Shown here one piece after another: positions 47,177-57,633 of a stretch of 64,000 bases of DNA. Numbering within the stretch: the first letter of the stretch is position 1; every line of letters starts with the position of its first letter. The DNA is from Microbacteriaceae bacterium (GTDB taxonomy: Bacteria; Actinomycetota; Actinomycetes; Actinomycetales; Microbacteriaceae): contig CANBWO010000006.1 of assembly GCA_947373155.1 (NCBI GenBank), positions 21,966 to 85,965 of the forward strand, given 5' to 3'. The notes under the pieces were generated by a model, which searched no databases, was not told the origin of the DNA, and saw only the letters and a program-made list of their open reading frames with translations. A program made the translations under genes and the position numbers.

Positions 47177-48844
47177 CTAGTGCATCGAGGCAGCGTCTGC
47201 CGCCTGCTTGGCCTCGGCCTGCTCTTGCATACCGCTCTTGGTACGAAGGGCAATCTCCTTTAGGAACCAGGTGAGTACCCAAGCCACTGCAACCACGCCG
47301 GCTGCGATCTGGAATACCAAAACCGCCGACTGCGCGAAGGCATCCTGAATGGGTGCTGCCAGCTCTGGGCTTACCTTCTTTAGGAACGACGAGTCGGTGT
47401 TGATCAGGGTGCCCAACTTGGCTGGGTCTAGGAACACGGAGTTGCGAGGCTCGGCCATCAATGCCGGGTTCTTGGTGATTGCCGCCTTTAGGCCGGTGGC
47501 AATGAGGTCCTTCTTGTCGCCAAGCGAGGTGAACAGAATCGATAGGAACACGGCAACACCCAGGGTTCCACCCATCTGACGGAAGAAGGTTGCAGACGCG
47601 GTGGCAACACCGATGTCCTTGGCCTCTACCGCGTTCTGGGCAACCATGTTCAGGGTCTGCATTAGCTGGCCCAGACCGGCACCAAGCAAAACCATGCCAA
47701 CCGAGATCTGCCAGATCTGCCACTGGTAGGTGAGCATAGACAGGTAGGCGTAGGCAATGGTCATGCAGGTTGTACCCGAAATCAGGAATACCTTGTACTT
47801 CCCGGTCTTACCGGTGAAGCGACCACTGAGGATAGACGCAGTCATCATTCCCAGAACCATCGGCAGCATCAAAAGGCCCGCCTCGGTTGGGTTTGCACCG
47901 TAAACAATCTGCAGGATCAGCGGGATGGTCATCATTCCACCGAACATGCCCACACCAACAATCACACCGATGATGGTTGAGAAAGTGAAAGCGTTCTTCT
48001 TGAATAGGTGAAGCGGTAGCAATGCGTCGTCGCCCATGGCGCGCTCGGCAAGGATAAACGCCACGATACCTACGGCACCGGTGATGTAGGCGGTCCAAGA
48101 GCTAGCCGAACCCCAACCCCAGTCGCGGCCCTTTTCGGCTACCAAAAGCAATGGAACAACGGCAACGATGATGGTGACAGCGCCCCACCAGTCGATCTTG
48201 CTTGCCTTTTTGTGGTGCGGAATGTGCAAGAAGTTGACCACCATGAACATGGCCAAAACACCGATTGGAAGGTTCAGCAGGAACACCCAACGCCATCCCG
48301 TGATCCATAGAATCTGGTCGGCTCCGGCGAACAAGCCACCAACCAACGGGCCAAGCACCGACGAGGTAGCAAAGACTGCCATGAACATACCCATGTACTT
48401 GGCGCGCTCACGTGGAGGAACCACATCGGCCATCACGGTTAGAGCCAAGGTGAACAAACCACCGGCGCCAACGCCCTGGAATGCTCGCCAAGCGGCTAGT
48501 TCGTACATGGTGTGGCTGAACGATGCGCCAACCGATGCCACAACGAAAACGCTGATGGCAAAGATGAATAGCCTGCGACGACCAAAGATGTCGCCCAGCT
48601 TTCCGTACATCGGGGTGGTGATTGTGGAAGTGATTAGGTAGGCGGTAGTCACCCAGGCCTGCATGTCTAGACCCTTTAGGTCATCGGCAATAGTGCGCAT
48701 TGCGCTACCGACGATGCTCTGGTCTAGAGCCGACAAGAACATGCCGGACATCAGACCGAACAGAACAAACATGATCTGACGGTGGGTCATTACTCCGGTT
48801 TTAGCGGATTCCGCTGCTGCGGCTTTTCGTGCTTCACGAGCCAA
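47177..48844 (-). CDS. DHA2-type (14-TM) MFS drug transporter
   Basis: 'LSALDQSIVGSAMRTIADDL', 'WVTTAYLITSTITTPMYGKLGDIFGRRRLF'. Confidence 0.93.
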   Translation of the reverse strand: MAREARKAAAAESAKTGVMTHRQIMFVLFGLMSGMFLSALDQSIVGSAMRTIADDLKGLDMQAWVTTAYLITSTITTPMYGKLGDIFGRRRLFIFAISVFVVASVGASFSHTMYELAAWRAFQGVGAGGLFTLALTVMADVVPPRERAKYMGMFMAVFATSSVLGPLVGGLFAGADQILWITGWRWVFLLNLPIGVLAMFMVVNFLHIPHHKKASKIDWWGAVTIIVAVVPLLLVAEKGRDWGWGSASSWTAYITGAVGIVAFILAERAMGDDALLPLHLFKKNAFTFSTIIGVIVGVGMFGGMMTIPLILQIVYGANPTEAGLLMLPMVLGMMTASILSGRFTGKTGKYKVFLISGTTCMTIAYAYLSMLTYQWQIWQISVGMVLLGAGLGQLMQTLNMVAQNAVEAKDIGVATASATFFRQMGGTLGVAVFLSILFTSLGDKKDLIATGLKAAITKNPALMAEPRNSVFLDPAKLGTLINTDSSFLKKVSPELAAPIQDAFAQSAVLVFQIAAGVVAVAWVLTWFLKEIALRTKSGMQEQAEAKQAADAASMH

Positions 48845-48889
48845 GAGTGTGCCTCTTTCTTAGTGGTAGCCAATACTGCTTAGGCTTAG

Positions 48890-49744
48890 GTGGTGTTGAA
48901 ACCAAAATTCGAGTCGGTACTGAAGACCGTAATTGTTGCAACCATGGTGGGATGTTTTTTATTTCCCTCGGTAACTAGTTTGCCACATGCCTGGGCAGAA
49001 ACACCTAGCCCAAGCTCAACTTCAACAGTTGTTCAACCAAGCGCCTCGGCTACACCAGTCAACTCAGCGTCTCCAAGTGTTTCGCCCTCGGCCAGCGCCT
49101 CGCCAACTTCTAGCCCAACCCCGATTGCCACCGCACTGCCTTCCATCGATGCCCCGGATTCGCTCTGGGTGGTAGTTGATAAAAAGCGGCCCCTAAAACC
49201 TGCCAACTGGGTACCCAAAAACCTGGTCACTCCAAAATTCACCGATGGAGCGGGAGTGAATCCGCGCGGAATCCAGCTTGCTAAGCCAGCCGGCAAGGCA
49301 ATAAAGCTAATGGCCACCGCGATGAAGGCGGCCGGAGCGGGAACTTTGGCTCTAGCCAGTACCTACCGCAGCTATGCCAGCCAGGTTGCAGTTCACGCCA
49401 AAGACGTGGCCGCATTGGGTTTGGTTGCGGGCGAAAAACTGGCTGCGCGCCCAGGGTATTCAGAGCACCAGACCGGCCTGGCCGCCGATGTGTCGGCTGT
49501 GAACCAGGGTTGTGTGATTCAGGTTTGCTTTGCCAAGACAAAGGCGGGCAAGTGGCTGGCGGCCAACAGCTGGCAGTTCGGTTTTATCTTGCGCTACCCA
49601 GATGGCAGAACCGCAACCACGGGCTACCAGTTTGAACCCTGGCACTTTAGGTTCGTTGGCACCGAACTGAGCAACCGGATGCATCAAAGTGGGATCGCCG
49701 TGCTAGAAGACGCCTTCGGGCTTGCGGCTGCGCCTAACTATTAG
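48890..49744 (+). CDS. VanY-like D[14 protein letters not shown] carboxypeptidase, secreted
   Basis: Signal peptide; 'STYRSYASQV', 'RPGYSEHQTGLAADVSA', 'EPWHFRFVG'. Confidence 0.92.
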   Translation: MVLKPKFESVLKTVIVATMVGCFLFPSVTSLPHAWAETPSPSSTSTVVQPSASATPVNSASPSVSPSASASPTSSPTPIATALPSIDAPDSLWVVVDKKRPLKPANWVPKNLVTPKFTDGAGVNPRGIQLAKPAGKAIKLMATAMKAAGAGTLALASTYRSYASQVAVHAKDVAALGLVAGEKLAARPGYSEHQTGLAADVSAVNQGCVIQVCFAKTKAGKWLAANSWQFGFILRYPDGRTATTGYQFEPWHFRFVGTELSNRMHQSGIAVLEDAFGLAAAPNY

Positions 49745-49772
49745 CGGCTCGGGTGTCGCCTAGGCCCAACTA

Positions 49773-51395
49773 CTAACCAAGAACTCCGTCGACCAGAGCC
49801 TTGGCCTCAACCTGCACCTGCTTTAGGTGTTCGGCTCCAAGGAACGATTCGCCGTAAATCTTGTACACGTTTTCGGTTCCACTCGGGCGGGCCGCAAACC
49901 AGGCGCTCTTGGTGCTCACCTTTAGTCCACCCAAAGCGGCTCCGTTTCCGGCCGCATGAGTTTCGATCTTGGTGATTTCCTCGCCTGCCAGGGCGCTCGC
50001 CGAAACGGCATCGGCGCTGAGTTTGCCCAACTTGCTCTTCTGCTCGAGGGTGGCTGGGGCATCGATGCGCTCATAGGCTGGTGCGCCAAATTTCTGAGTC
50101 AGATCCTCGTAGTGCTGCGATGGCGATTTGCCAGTTACAGCCTGAATCTCGGCCGCCAACAGGGCCAAAATTAGGCCGTCTTTGTCGGTGCTCCAGGCCT
50201 TGCCATCTAGGCGCAAAAATGACGCTCCGGCGGACTCTTCGCCACCAAAGCCAACGCTGCCGTCAATCAGGCCCGGTACAAACCACTTGAAACCAACCGG
50301 CACCTCAACCAATTTGCGGCCAAGCGAGCCAACCACGCGGTCGATGATTCCCGAGGAAACCATGGTCTTGCCAACCGCGGCCGTGGGGCTCCAACCTGCG
50401 CGGTTGCGGTACAGGTAGTCGATGCTCACGGCCAAAAAGTGGTTTGGGTTCATGAGGCCGTGGTCGCTGGTCACAATTCCGTGGCGGTCTGCGTCGGCAT
50501 CGTTTCCGGTACTGATATCAAAGTTCGATTTGCCAGCAATCAAACTGGCCATTGCGTACGGGCTGCTGCAGTCCATTCGGATCTTTTCATCCCAGTCCAG
50601 AGTCATGAAACCAAACTGGAAATCCACCTTTGGGTTGACCACGGTTAGGTTCAAGCCGTAGGCCTCGCCAATTGCGCCCCAGTAATCCACCGATGCGCCA
50701 CCCATCGGGTCGGCTCCGATCGAAACCTTGGAATCACGAATGGCATCCAGGTTTAGAACCTGGCTCAGCTGCGAAACATAGTTGGTTCTAAAGTCGAACT
50801 TTCCGGCATTCGGTGCTGCTCGTTTTACATCGCGAAGGCCACCAAGAATAATCTCGTTGGCACGGGCAGCCACCCAGTTGGTGGCATCGCTGTCGGCAGG
50901 GCCGCCGTGCGGTGGGTTGTACTTGAAGCCGCCGTCGGTTGGAGGGTTGTGACTCGGGGTAATCACCAGGCCGTCTGCCAGGCTCGGGTCGTTGGCAGCC
51001 TTGCCTAGGTTGTGGTTAATAATCGCCACCGAAACAGCGGGAGTCGGGGTGTAGCCATCGTTGCTATCTACCAAAGTGGCCACGCCATTACCGGCCAAAA
51101 CCTCTAGCGCGGTCAGCTCTGCCGGCCCGCTCAAAGCGTGAGTGTCTTTGCCAACGTAAATTGGCCCGCCAATGTTTTGGCTGATGCGGTACTCAACAAT
51201 CGCTTGAGTGATAGCAGCGATGTGGTCCTCGTTGAACGAGCCGTTCAATGCCGTGCCACGGTGACCACTGGTGCCAAACGCCACTTTTTGCTCAACCACA
51301 TTTACGTCTGGGTGAATGGCGTAGTAATCGGCAATCAGCGCATCGATGTTGATTAGGTCGGATTCTTGGGCTTTCTGGCCAGCGCGCACACTCAT
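49773..51395 (-). CDS. pgm: Phosphoglucomutase (alpha-D-glucose phosphate-specific)
   Basis: '[29 protein letters not shown]', '[18 protein letters not shown]', '[11 protein letters not shown]', '[16 protein letters not shown]'. Confidence 0.95.
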   Translation of the reverse strand: MSVRAGQKAQESDLINIDALIADYYAIHPDVNVVEQKVAFGTSGHRGTALNGSFNEDHIAAITQAIVEYRISQNIGGPIYVGKDTHALSGPAELTALEVLAGNGVATLVDSNDGYTPTPAVSVAIINHNLGKAANDPSLADGLVITPSHNPPTDGGFKYNPPHGGPADSDATNWVAARANEIILGGLRDVKRAAPNAGKFDFRTNYVSQLSQVLNLDAIRDSKVSIGADPMGGASVDYWGAIGEAYGLNLTVVNPKVDFQFGFMTLDWDEKIRMDCSSPYAMASLIAGKSNFDISTGNDADADRHGIVTSDHGLMNPNHFLAVSIDYLYRNRAGWSPTAAVGKTMVSSGIIDRVVGSLGRKLVEVPVGFKWFVPGLIDGSVGFGGEESAGASFLRLDGKAWSTDKDGLILALLAAEIQAVTGKSPSQHYEDLTQKFGAPAYERIDAPATLEQKSKLGKLSADAVSASALAGEEITKIETHAAGNGAALGGLKVSTKSAWFAARPSGTENVYKIYGESFLGAEHLKQVQVEAKALVDGVLG

Positions 51396-51424
51396 ATAAG
51401 CATTTTGGCAGTTAATCTTTATGT

Positions 51425-52390
51425 ATGTCATCCAAAGTTGGTAATGCTTCGGCTAATAGTTCCACCGGTTCGCTGGTCTTCGCCTACCTGGGCCCTGTGG
51501 GAACCTTTACCGAGCTCGCCTTGGCTCAGGTTCCTGAGGCCAAAGGCGCCATTTGGCGTCCGGTGGTAAGCGTTGCAGATGCCCTAAATGCGGTTATTAA
51601 TGGCTCCGCCCACCGTGCCATTGTTGCGGTTGAATCCAGCATCGATGGCGGCGTTAGTGCCACTTTGGATGCGCTGGCCAATATAAATGGCCTAAGAATC
51701 TTTGGCGAGTATTTGGTCCCGGTGAACTTCAACCTGGTTGCCAGACCCGGAATCAAACTTAGCGATGTGAAAACCATCGCGGCTCACCCGGTGGCCTATT
51801 CTCAGGTGCGCGGTTGGTTGAACGCCAACCTGCCCGGTCACCTTCAGTTGCAGGCAACTTCTAATGCTGCGGCTGCGGCAGACCTTCTTTCCAGCGATGT
51901 TGCCGATGCGGCGGTTTCCACAACCCACATCACCGATCACTATCCGGTAGAGATTTTGGCCAGCAACATCGCCGACAACCCGAACGCGCAGACTCGCTTT
52001 TTGCAGGTTGGTTTGCCCGGTGCGCAACCAGCCCCAACCGGTGCCGACAAGACCAGCATCATTGTTGAACTACCAACCGACCGCCCGGGAACCCTGCTGG
52101 AAATGCTGGAACAGTTTGCCGTGCGCGGAGTAAACCTGAGCCGAATCGAAAGCCGCCCGATTGGTGATCGCCTGGGGCGTTATCGTTTCAACATCGATGC
52201 CGAGGGGCACGTGCAGGATCAAGCCATTGGTGAGGCGCTGAGTGGTCTGCACCGATTCAGCCCAAATGTGATTTTCTTGGGTTCGTACCCTAGAGCCGAC
52301 CAGGTGCAAACCCAGCCCGAGGGTAATAACTCGAACTCGCAGTTTGTGGATTCGGCCGCCTGGCTAGAGGGTTTGCGCAACGGGCACTAA
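51425..52390 (+). CDS. pheA: Prephenate dehydratase
   Basis: '[13 protein letters not shown]', C-terminal ACT domain '[26 protein letters not shown]'. Confidence 0.95.
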   Translation: MSSKVGNASANSSTGSLVFAYLGPVGTFTELALAQVPEAKGAIWRPVVSVADALNAVINGSAHRAIVAVESSIDGGVSATLDALANINGLRIFGEYLVPVNFNLVARPGIKLSDVKTIAAHPVAYSQVRGWLNANLPGHLQLQATSNAAAAADLLSSDVADAAVSTTHITDHYPVEILASNIADNPNAQTRFLQVGLPGAQPAPTGADKTSIIVELPTDRPGTLLEMLEQFAVRGVNLSRIESRPIGDRLGRYRFNIDAEGHVQDQAIGEALSGLHRFSPNVIFLGSYPRADQVQTQPEGNNSNSQFVDSAAWLEGLRNGH

Positions 52391-52433
52391 AGCTATTCCG
52401 AGTAAAGCACGGGATTGTCTTTGCTGGCAGGCG

Positions 52434-53429
52434 CTAAACGCGTACCGTGACCGCCAGCGGAATCACATCGAACTGTGCTTGCTCAACGGGGCCAAACGGG
52501 TCTCCATCGAGTTGAATGTTCACCGTTCCCTCGGGCTTTACTGTCACCTTTGCTCCGCGTAGGTTTTCTAGCGTCTTCACATTCGCGGTTTGGCTTGCCA
52601 GTTTGCGCCAGCCCACAACGCGCTTTATTAACCAGTTAACGACGATCACTCGATTCCAGAAATCAATCCAGTTCCAGATTCGGCGCGGTCCAACGGCGGC
52701 TAGATCCAATAGTCCGTCATCGATGCGGGCCTCCGGCATGAGGTTTATGTTTCCGGGCAGTACCCCGCAGTTACCCACAATCAGGGTGTGCAGTTTTAGC
52801 TGGCGCGGCTCCTGGTCGTTCACGCTCACCGAGAGGCGTTCGAAAGTGACGGGAAGGCTGCGCAAACCGCCATCGATGTAGGCAACCCAGCCGATTCTGC
52901 GCTTTAGCCGACTGTTGGTGTTCGCGAAGATTTTGGCATCTAGCCCAAGGCCCGCCATCACGCCAAACACGTGAGTTTCGTTGGGGCGCTCGCCGGCAAA
53001 GGTCATGGTGACCTGCCCCACATCGATGCGGCGGTTGGTGCCGGCTACCGCGATGGTGGCTGCCCGAGCCATATTGCTGAGTGGCAGGCCCAGGTTGCGG
53101 GCCAAGACGTTTCCGGTTCCCACCGGGATGATTCCGAGAGCGGGGGTGGGTGTTTGCGAGCTTTGTGGCGAGTCGGTTTGAGATAAAACGTGGTGGTTGG
53201 CTAGCACTTGAAGTACGGGGCGGATAGTGCCGTCGCCACCCGCCACGATGACTAGCTCGGCCCCCGCGGCGATTGCATCGCGGGCCTCTTGGGCACCGGG
53301 CGAACCAGCCTGAGTGGGGTAGTAAGTGGCGGGCTTGATTTGTTTTTTGGCTAGGGCTGTGTCGACAGCCCGCATCAGGCGAGACTTATCCACCTTTTGC
53401 GGGTAGAAGATCACAGCTACCTTGCTCAC
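52434..53429 (-). CDS. Diacylglycerol/lipid kinase family protein
   Basis: 'LVIVAGGDGTIRPVLQVL', 'GIIPVGTGNVLARNLGLP', 'VKPEGTVNIQLDGDPFG'. Confidence 0.92.
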   Translation of the reverse strand: MSKVAVIFYPQKVDKSRLMRAVDTALAKKQIKPATYYPTQAGSPGAQEARDAIAAGAELVIVAGGDGTIRPVLQVLANHHVLSQTDSPQSSQTPTPALGIIPVGTGNVLARNLGLPLSNMARAATIAVAGTNRRIDVGQVTMTFAGERPNETHVFGVMAGLGLDAKIFANTNSRLKRRIGWVAYIDGGLRSLPVTFERLSVSVNDQEPRQLKLHTLIVGNCGVLPGNINLMPEARIDDGLLDLAAVGPRRIWNWIDFWNRVIVVNWLIKRVVGWRKLASQTANVKTLENLRGAKVTVKPEGTVNIQLDGDPFGPVEQAQFDVIPLAVTVRV

Positions 53430-53464
53430 TGCTTCAGACTAACAACTAACCGGCAAAAACGCCC

Positions 53465-53493
53465 TTGACATTTGAGTGGTATCAATTTGATAC
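53465..53493 (+). promoter_or_regulatory. Promoter with embedded palindromic operator for the toxin-antitoxin operon
   Basis: TTGACA (53465-53470), 17-nt spacer, TGATAC (53488-53493); perfect palindrome GTATCAA-T-TTGATAC at 53479-53493 overlapping the -10. Confidence 0.75.
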
Positions 53494-53500
53494 TAAAGGT

Positions 53501-53707
53501 ATGGCTATGACACTAAGACTCGCAGAAGAACAAGACAAACAACTCGCCCAGGTTGCAGAGCACCTCGGTATCTCCAAGCAGCAGGCTGTTGCTTTGGCAG
53601 TGGAGCGATTCCTGGAGCTGGAGTGGCAACGCACGGTGATCAAAAGCGCAATGGCGCGCGTACTAGAGCGCGACAAAGAATTGCTTGAGCGCCTGGCAGA
53701 TGCCTAA
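53501..53707 (+). CDS. Small CopG/RHH-like antitoxin
   Basis: 'MTLRLAEEQDKQLAQVAEHLGISKQQAVALAVERFLE' beta-strand plus helix pattern; stop overlaps the toxin ATG (TAATG). Confidence 0.75.
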   Translation: MAMTLRLAEEQDKQLAQVAEHLGISKQQAVALAVERFLELEWQRTVIKSAMARVLERDKELLERLADA

Positions 53708-54075
53708 TGATTTTTTACCTGATAACTGATTTGCTAGCGGAGGCTCTGATTGAGCAGGGTTTTTACCTAAAAGACGCTGGTTTGCTTGATTCTGCGTTGA
53801 ACCGACCCAGGGCGACTGTCTTTGGCGAGGACGCCTACAAAGGCTTGGACTTGAAGGCCGCGGCCATGACCCAGTCAATAATCAAGAATCACCCCATGAT
53901 TGATGGCAACAAAAGATCATCGTGGTTTGCGTTGAATAGCTTTCTTGAACTCAACGGCTACACGTTGTCGGCTACCCAAACCGAAGCCTTCGACTTTGTT
54001 ATCGGTGTTGCCACCGATTTACTAAGTCTTGAAGGCGCAGCCGCTTGGATTTCCGCTCATAGAGTAAGCCTCTAG
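53707..54075 (+). CDS. doc: Doc-type Fic-fold toxin
   Basis: 'IIKNHPMIDGNKRSSWFALNSFLELNGYTL' (H-x-x-x-D-G-N-K-R Fic/Doc motif). Confidence 0.88.
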   Translation: MIFYLITDLLAEALIEQGFYLKDAGLLDSALNRPRATVFGEDAYKGLDLKAAAMTQSIIKNHPMIDGNKRSSWFALNSFLELNGYTLSATQTEAFDFVIGVATDLLSLEGAAAWISAHRVSL

Positions 54076-54111
54076 ACCCTAACTGGGCCGGTGCAAAGGT
54101 AGTCTTAAACC

Positions 54112-55392
54112 GTGATTGACCTAAACCTGCTTCGTGAAAACCCAGAGGCCATCAAAGCTAGCCAGCGTGCGCGTGGTGCCAGCCAAGAACTAGTAGACCA
54201 GGCCATTTCAGCCGACACCGCTTGGCGTCAGAACCTCGGTGCGTTCGAGGCGCTCAGGGCCGAGCAAAACGCTTTTAGCAAGCAGGTAGCTGCGGCGCCA
54301 AAGGATCAAAAGCAGGCACTGGTTGCCCAAGCTCAAGAGCTTTCCGCGCGCGTAAAAGCAGCCGACGCGGCCGCTACCGCGGCACAGCAAGAACTCGACA
54401 CCCTGATCTGGAAAATCGAGAACGTTGTGATGCCGGATGTTCCCATGGGCGGCGAAGATGACTTCAAGTTGGTCAAGGAAGTTGGCAGCAAGCCGGTATT
54501 CGATTTCGAACCTCGCGATCACCAGGAACTCGGCGAGCTTCTGGATATCATCGACATCACTCGCGGAACCAAAATTGCCGGAAGCCGCTTTTACTTTCTA
54601 AAGGGCATGGGCGCGCGCTTGGAAATTGCCATGATGAACATGGCCCTAGACCAGGCAGCCGCTGCCGGATTCACCGCTTTGATCACCCCAACTCTGGTTC
54701 GCCCAGAGGTCATGGCCGGCACCGGTTTCCTAGGTGAGCACGCCGACGAAATCTACTACCTGCCAGCCGATGACCTTTACCTCACTGGTACCAGTGAGGT
54801 TGCCCTTGCGGGTTACCACCGCGATGAGATCATCGACCTAGAAGACGGCATGCTGCGTTACGCCGGCTGGAGCACCTGCTACCGCCGCGAAGCCGGTTCG
54901 GCTGGCAAGGACACCCGCGGTATTTTGCGCGTGCACCAGTTCAACAAACTGGAGATGTTTGTTTACGCCAAGCCAGAAGATGCCGAGGCCGAACATCAGC
55001 GCCTATTGGCCTTGCAGGAGCAGATGCTTCAAAAATGTGAACTTCCGTACCGCGTGATTTATACCGCTGCCGGCGACCTCGGTTCTTCGGCTGCTGCCAA
55101 GTACGACGCAGAGGCTTGGGTTCCAACCCAGGACGCATTCCGCGAGTTGACCTCTACCTCAAACTGCACCACCTTCCAGGCTCGCCGTTTGAACGTGCGC
55201 TACCGCAAAGAAGACGGCAAGACCGCGCCGGTGTCAACTTTGAACGGAACACTTGCAACCACTCGCTGGCTGGTGGCTATTTTGGAAAACCACCAACAAG
55301 CCGATGGGTCGGTTCGTATTCCTGAGGCACTGCGCCCATACCTTGGCGGCCAAGAATTCATCACCCCAAAACCAGCCAAGGCCGGAGCCTAA
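54112..55392 (+). CDS. serS: Seryl-tRNA synthetase
   Basis: '[22 protein letters not shown]', '[19 protein letters not shown]', '[13 protein letters not shown]', '[18 protein letters not shown]'. Confidence 0.97.
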   Translation: MIDLNLLRENPEAIKASQRARGASQELVDQAISADTAWRQNLGAFEALRAEQNAFSKQVAAAPKDQKQALVAQAQELSARVKAADAAATAAQQELDTLIWKIENVVMPDVPMGGEDDFKLVKEVGSKPVFDFEPRDHQELGELLDIIDITRGTKIAGSRFYFLKGMGARLEIAMMNMALDQAAAAGFTALITPTLVRPEVMAGTGFLGEHADEIYYLPADDLYLTGTSEVALAGYHRDEIIDLEDGMLRYAGWSTCYRREAGSAGKDTRGILRVHQFNKLEMFVYAKPEDAEAEHQRLLALQEQMLQKCELPYRVIYTAAGDLGSSAAAKYDAEAWVPTQDAFRELTSTSNCTTFQARRLNVRYRKEDGKTAPVSTLNGTLATTRWLVAILENHQQADGSVRIPEALRPYLGGQEFITPKPAKAGA

Positions 55393-55395
55393 CTT

Positions 55396-56268
55396 TTGCT
55401 TTCATCAGATCTCAACACCCCGGTTGTCACGGGCGACCAGCGCTGGCTTATTGCGCTGGACATCGATGGCACCCTGGTTCACGATGACGGTTTTCTGTCA
55501 CCAGAGGTCACTAAAGAGGTGCGCAGGGTTCGTGCCCTCGGGCACGAAATCGTAGTTTCCACAGGCCGCTCGGCCGCCAATGCCATTCCGGTAGTTCGCG
55601 ATCTAGGAATCGACTTTGGCCACTCGGTTTGCTCCAATGGCGCGGTCACCGTTTTGGTTGATCCCCAAGACGAACGTGGGTTCCGACCAACCGAGGTAAT
55701 CACCTTTGACCCACGCGATGTGTTGTTGCAACTAACCGACAAGCTGCCTAATGCGCACTTTGCAGTTGAAGACGTGGATGGCACCTACCGGTTCCACAAG
55801 CCATTCCCAAGCTATGCACTGGGCGACAAAAACTATGAGACCCCGCTAGAAGACCTCATGAAGCATCCGGTTAGCCGCGTGGTGGTCCTGTCTCCGGAGC
55901 ACGATGTCGACGATTTCCTCAAGGTAATCGGAACCGTTGGACTGCACTCGGTCACCTATGCAATCGGCTACACCGCTTGGTTAGACATCAGCCCAAATGG
56001 TGTCACCAAGGGAAGTGCCCTAGAAAAACTTCGCTTGCTGCACGGCATTAATCCGGCTCAGGTAATCGCCGTGGGCGATGGCCGAAACGACATCCCAATG
56101 TTCGAGTGGGCCAAGTCGGGTGGCGGTTTGGCGTTTGCCATGGGACAGGCAGCAGACGAAACCAAAGCCGTTGCCACCGAGGTCACCTCGAGCGTAGAAG
56201 ACGACGGAGTTGCCAGAGTTCTCTCAGGTTTTGAAGGCATTCTGTTTAGTAGGGGTCTCAGCAACTAA
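55396..56268 (+). CDS. HAD superfamily Cof-type hydrolase
   Basis: 'LIALDIDGTLVHDDG', 'STGRSAANAI', 'VIAVGDGRNDIPMFEWA'. Confidence 0.92.
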   Translation: MLSSDLNTPVVTGDQRWLIALDIDGTLVHDDGFLSPEVTKEVRRVRALGHEIVVSTGRSAANAIPVVRDLGIDFGHSVCSNGAVTVLVDPQDERGFRPTEVITFDPRDVLLQLTDKLPNAHFAVEDVDGTYRFHKPFPSYALGDKNYETPLEDLMKHPVSRVVVLSPEHDVDDFLKVIGTVGLHSVTYAIGYTAWLDISPNGVTKGSALEKLRLLHGINPAQVIAVGDGRNDIPMFEWAKSGGGLAFAMGQAADETKAVATEVTSSVEDDGVARVLSGFEGILFSRGLSN

Positions 56269-56278
56269 ACTTATCTGC

Positions 56279-56366
56279 GGAGGTCTGTCCGAGCGGCCGA
56301 TGGAGCTGGTCTTGAAAACCAGTGAACAGCAATGTTTCGTGGGTTCGAATCCCACGGCCTCCGCCA
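56279..56366 (+). tRNA. tRNA-Ser (TGA), CCA encoded
   Basis: Acceptor GGAGGTC/GGCCTCC, anticodon stem CTGGT/ACCAG with loop CTTGAAA, long variable arm, GGTTCGAATCC, 3' CCA. Confidence 0.95.
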
Positions 56367-56373
56367 GTTTTTG

Positions 56374-57633
56374 ATGATGAGGTTCCTAAACCTTTTCTTA
56401 GAAAGTACGCCGTTGACCAAAAACGCCAAAGCACTGCGTCGCGATAACCCGCGACACGGAGTGCTGAAGGCGCGGTCAACCGGGCGCAACGTTGTCTCGC
56501 TGCTCTGGCGCGGGCTTGCTGTAATTTTGAGCGCAACTCTAATCGTGGTTGGTTATTCCGCAGCCACCATTGCCAACCAACTCAAAGACGGCGGCATTCA
56601 ACTAACCGATGCCAACGGAAACGCCATCGCAGCACCGGCCAACCTAAAGGGTTCAATCAACATGCTTTTGGTTGGAAGCGACACCCGCGCCGGACAGGGT
56701 GGTGGCTTTGGCAGTGTCACCTCGAACCTTGCAGACGTAATCATCCTTTTGCATGTTTCTGCCAACCGTAAAAATGCGGTTGCCATGAGTTTCCCTCGAG
56801 ACCTGATGGTTCCTTTCCCGGCCTGCCCTAGCACCACGGGTGGTTCGGGTTATCTTCCGCAATCGCTCGGACAGATCAACGCCACCATCGCAAACGGTGG
56901 GCCAGGTTGCACCCTGCTCACCATCGAGTCCATCACCGGGCTAAAGATTCCGTATTTGGCCATGATCAACTTCAAGGGTGTAATCGAGATGTCCAACGCC
57001 GTGGGTGGCGTGGATGTTTGCGTGGCAAACCGAATCCACGACACCTATACCCGCCTTGACCTGGGTCCTGGAATGCACACCCTGCAGGGGTTGCAAGCGC
57101 TGCAGTTCCTGCGAACCCGTCACGGTATCGGCGATGGTTCAGACCTTTCGCGTATCAGTAACCAACAGGTGTTCATGTCATCGCTGTTTCGCAAGATTAA
57201 GAGCGACGGCGTCTTGACAAACCCCGTTTACCTTTACAGCCTTGCCAGCGCGGCGGCCCGAAACATGACCCTCAGCAGCAACATGACAGACCTTTCGGTT
57301 TTGGTTGGCCTTGCCAGTTCGCTCAAGAAGGTTTCCCCAGACACCATGACCTTCATCCAGGTTCCATCGCAGGGTGGCATGCCAGCGCCGAACCAGGGGC
57401 GTGTTCAACTGGTACCGGATCAGGCTCAGCTGCTGTTCACCAAACTTCAGAACGACGAACCGCTGGTTCTAGCCAAGAGCAATCCAGGAGCCGGAGCACA
57501 GGCAACTCCTGCACCTTCGGCCAGTGCATCTAGTTCGGCCACTGCCCCAGCGGCAACGCCTAGCGCAAGTGGCTCTGCCCTACCCGACTGGGTGCGCGGA
57601 ACCAAGGGCTCCAGCAGTACCTGCTCTAACTAA
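56374..57633 (+). CDS. LytR-CpsA-Psr (LCP) family protein
   Basis: 'NMLLVGSDTRAGQ', 'AVAMSFPRDLMVP', 'LQGLQALQFLRTRHGIGDGSDLSRISNQQ'; start moved past the tRNA. Confidence 0.93.
   Translation: MMRFLNLFLESTPLTKNAKALRRDNPRHGVLKARSTGRNVVSLLWRGLAVILSATLIVVGYSAATIANQLKDGGIQLTDANGNAIAAPANLKGSINMLLVGSDTRAGQGGGFGSVTSNLADVIILLHVSANRKNAVAMSFPRDLMVPFPACPSTTGGSGYLPQSLGQINATIANGGPGCTLLTIESITGLKIPYLAMINFKGVIEMSNAVGGVDVCVANRIHDTYTRLDLGPGMHTLQGLQALQFLRTRHGIGDGSDLSRISNQQVFMSSLFRKIKSDGVLTNPVYLYSLASAAARNMTLSSNMTDLSVLVGLASSLKKVSPDTMTFIQVPSQGGMPAPNQGRVQLVPDQAQLLFTKLQNDEPLVLAKSNPGAGAQATPAPSASASSSATAPAATPSASGSALPDWVRGTKGSSSTCSN

Noticed and set aside
46782-47723. 313-aa minus-strand ORF spanning the methyltransferase end and MFS gene
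   Set aside because: Crosses a strong bidirectional terminator and overlaps two well-supported genes in other frames.
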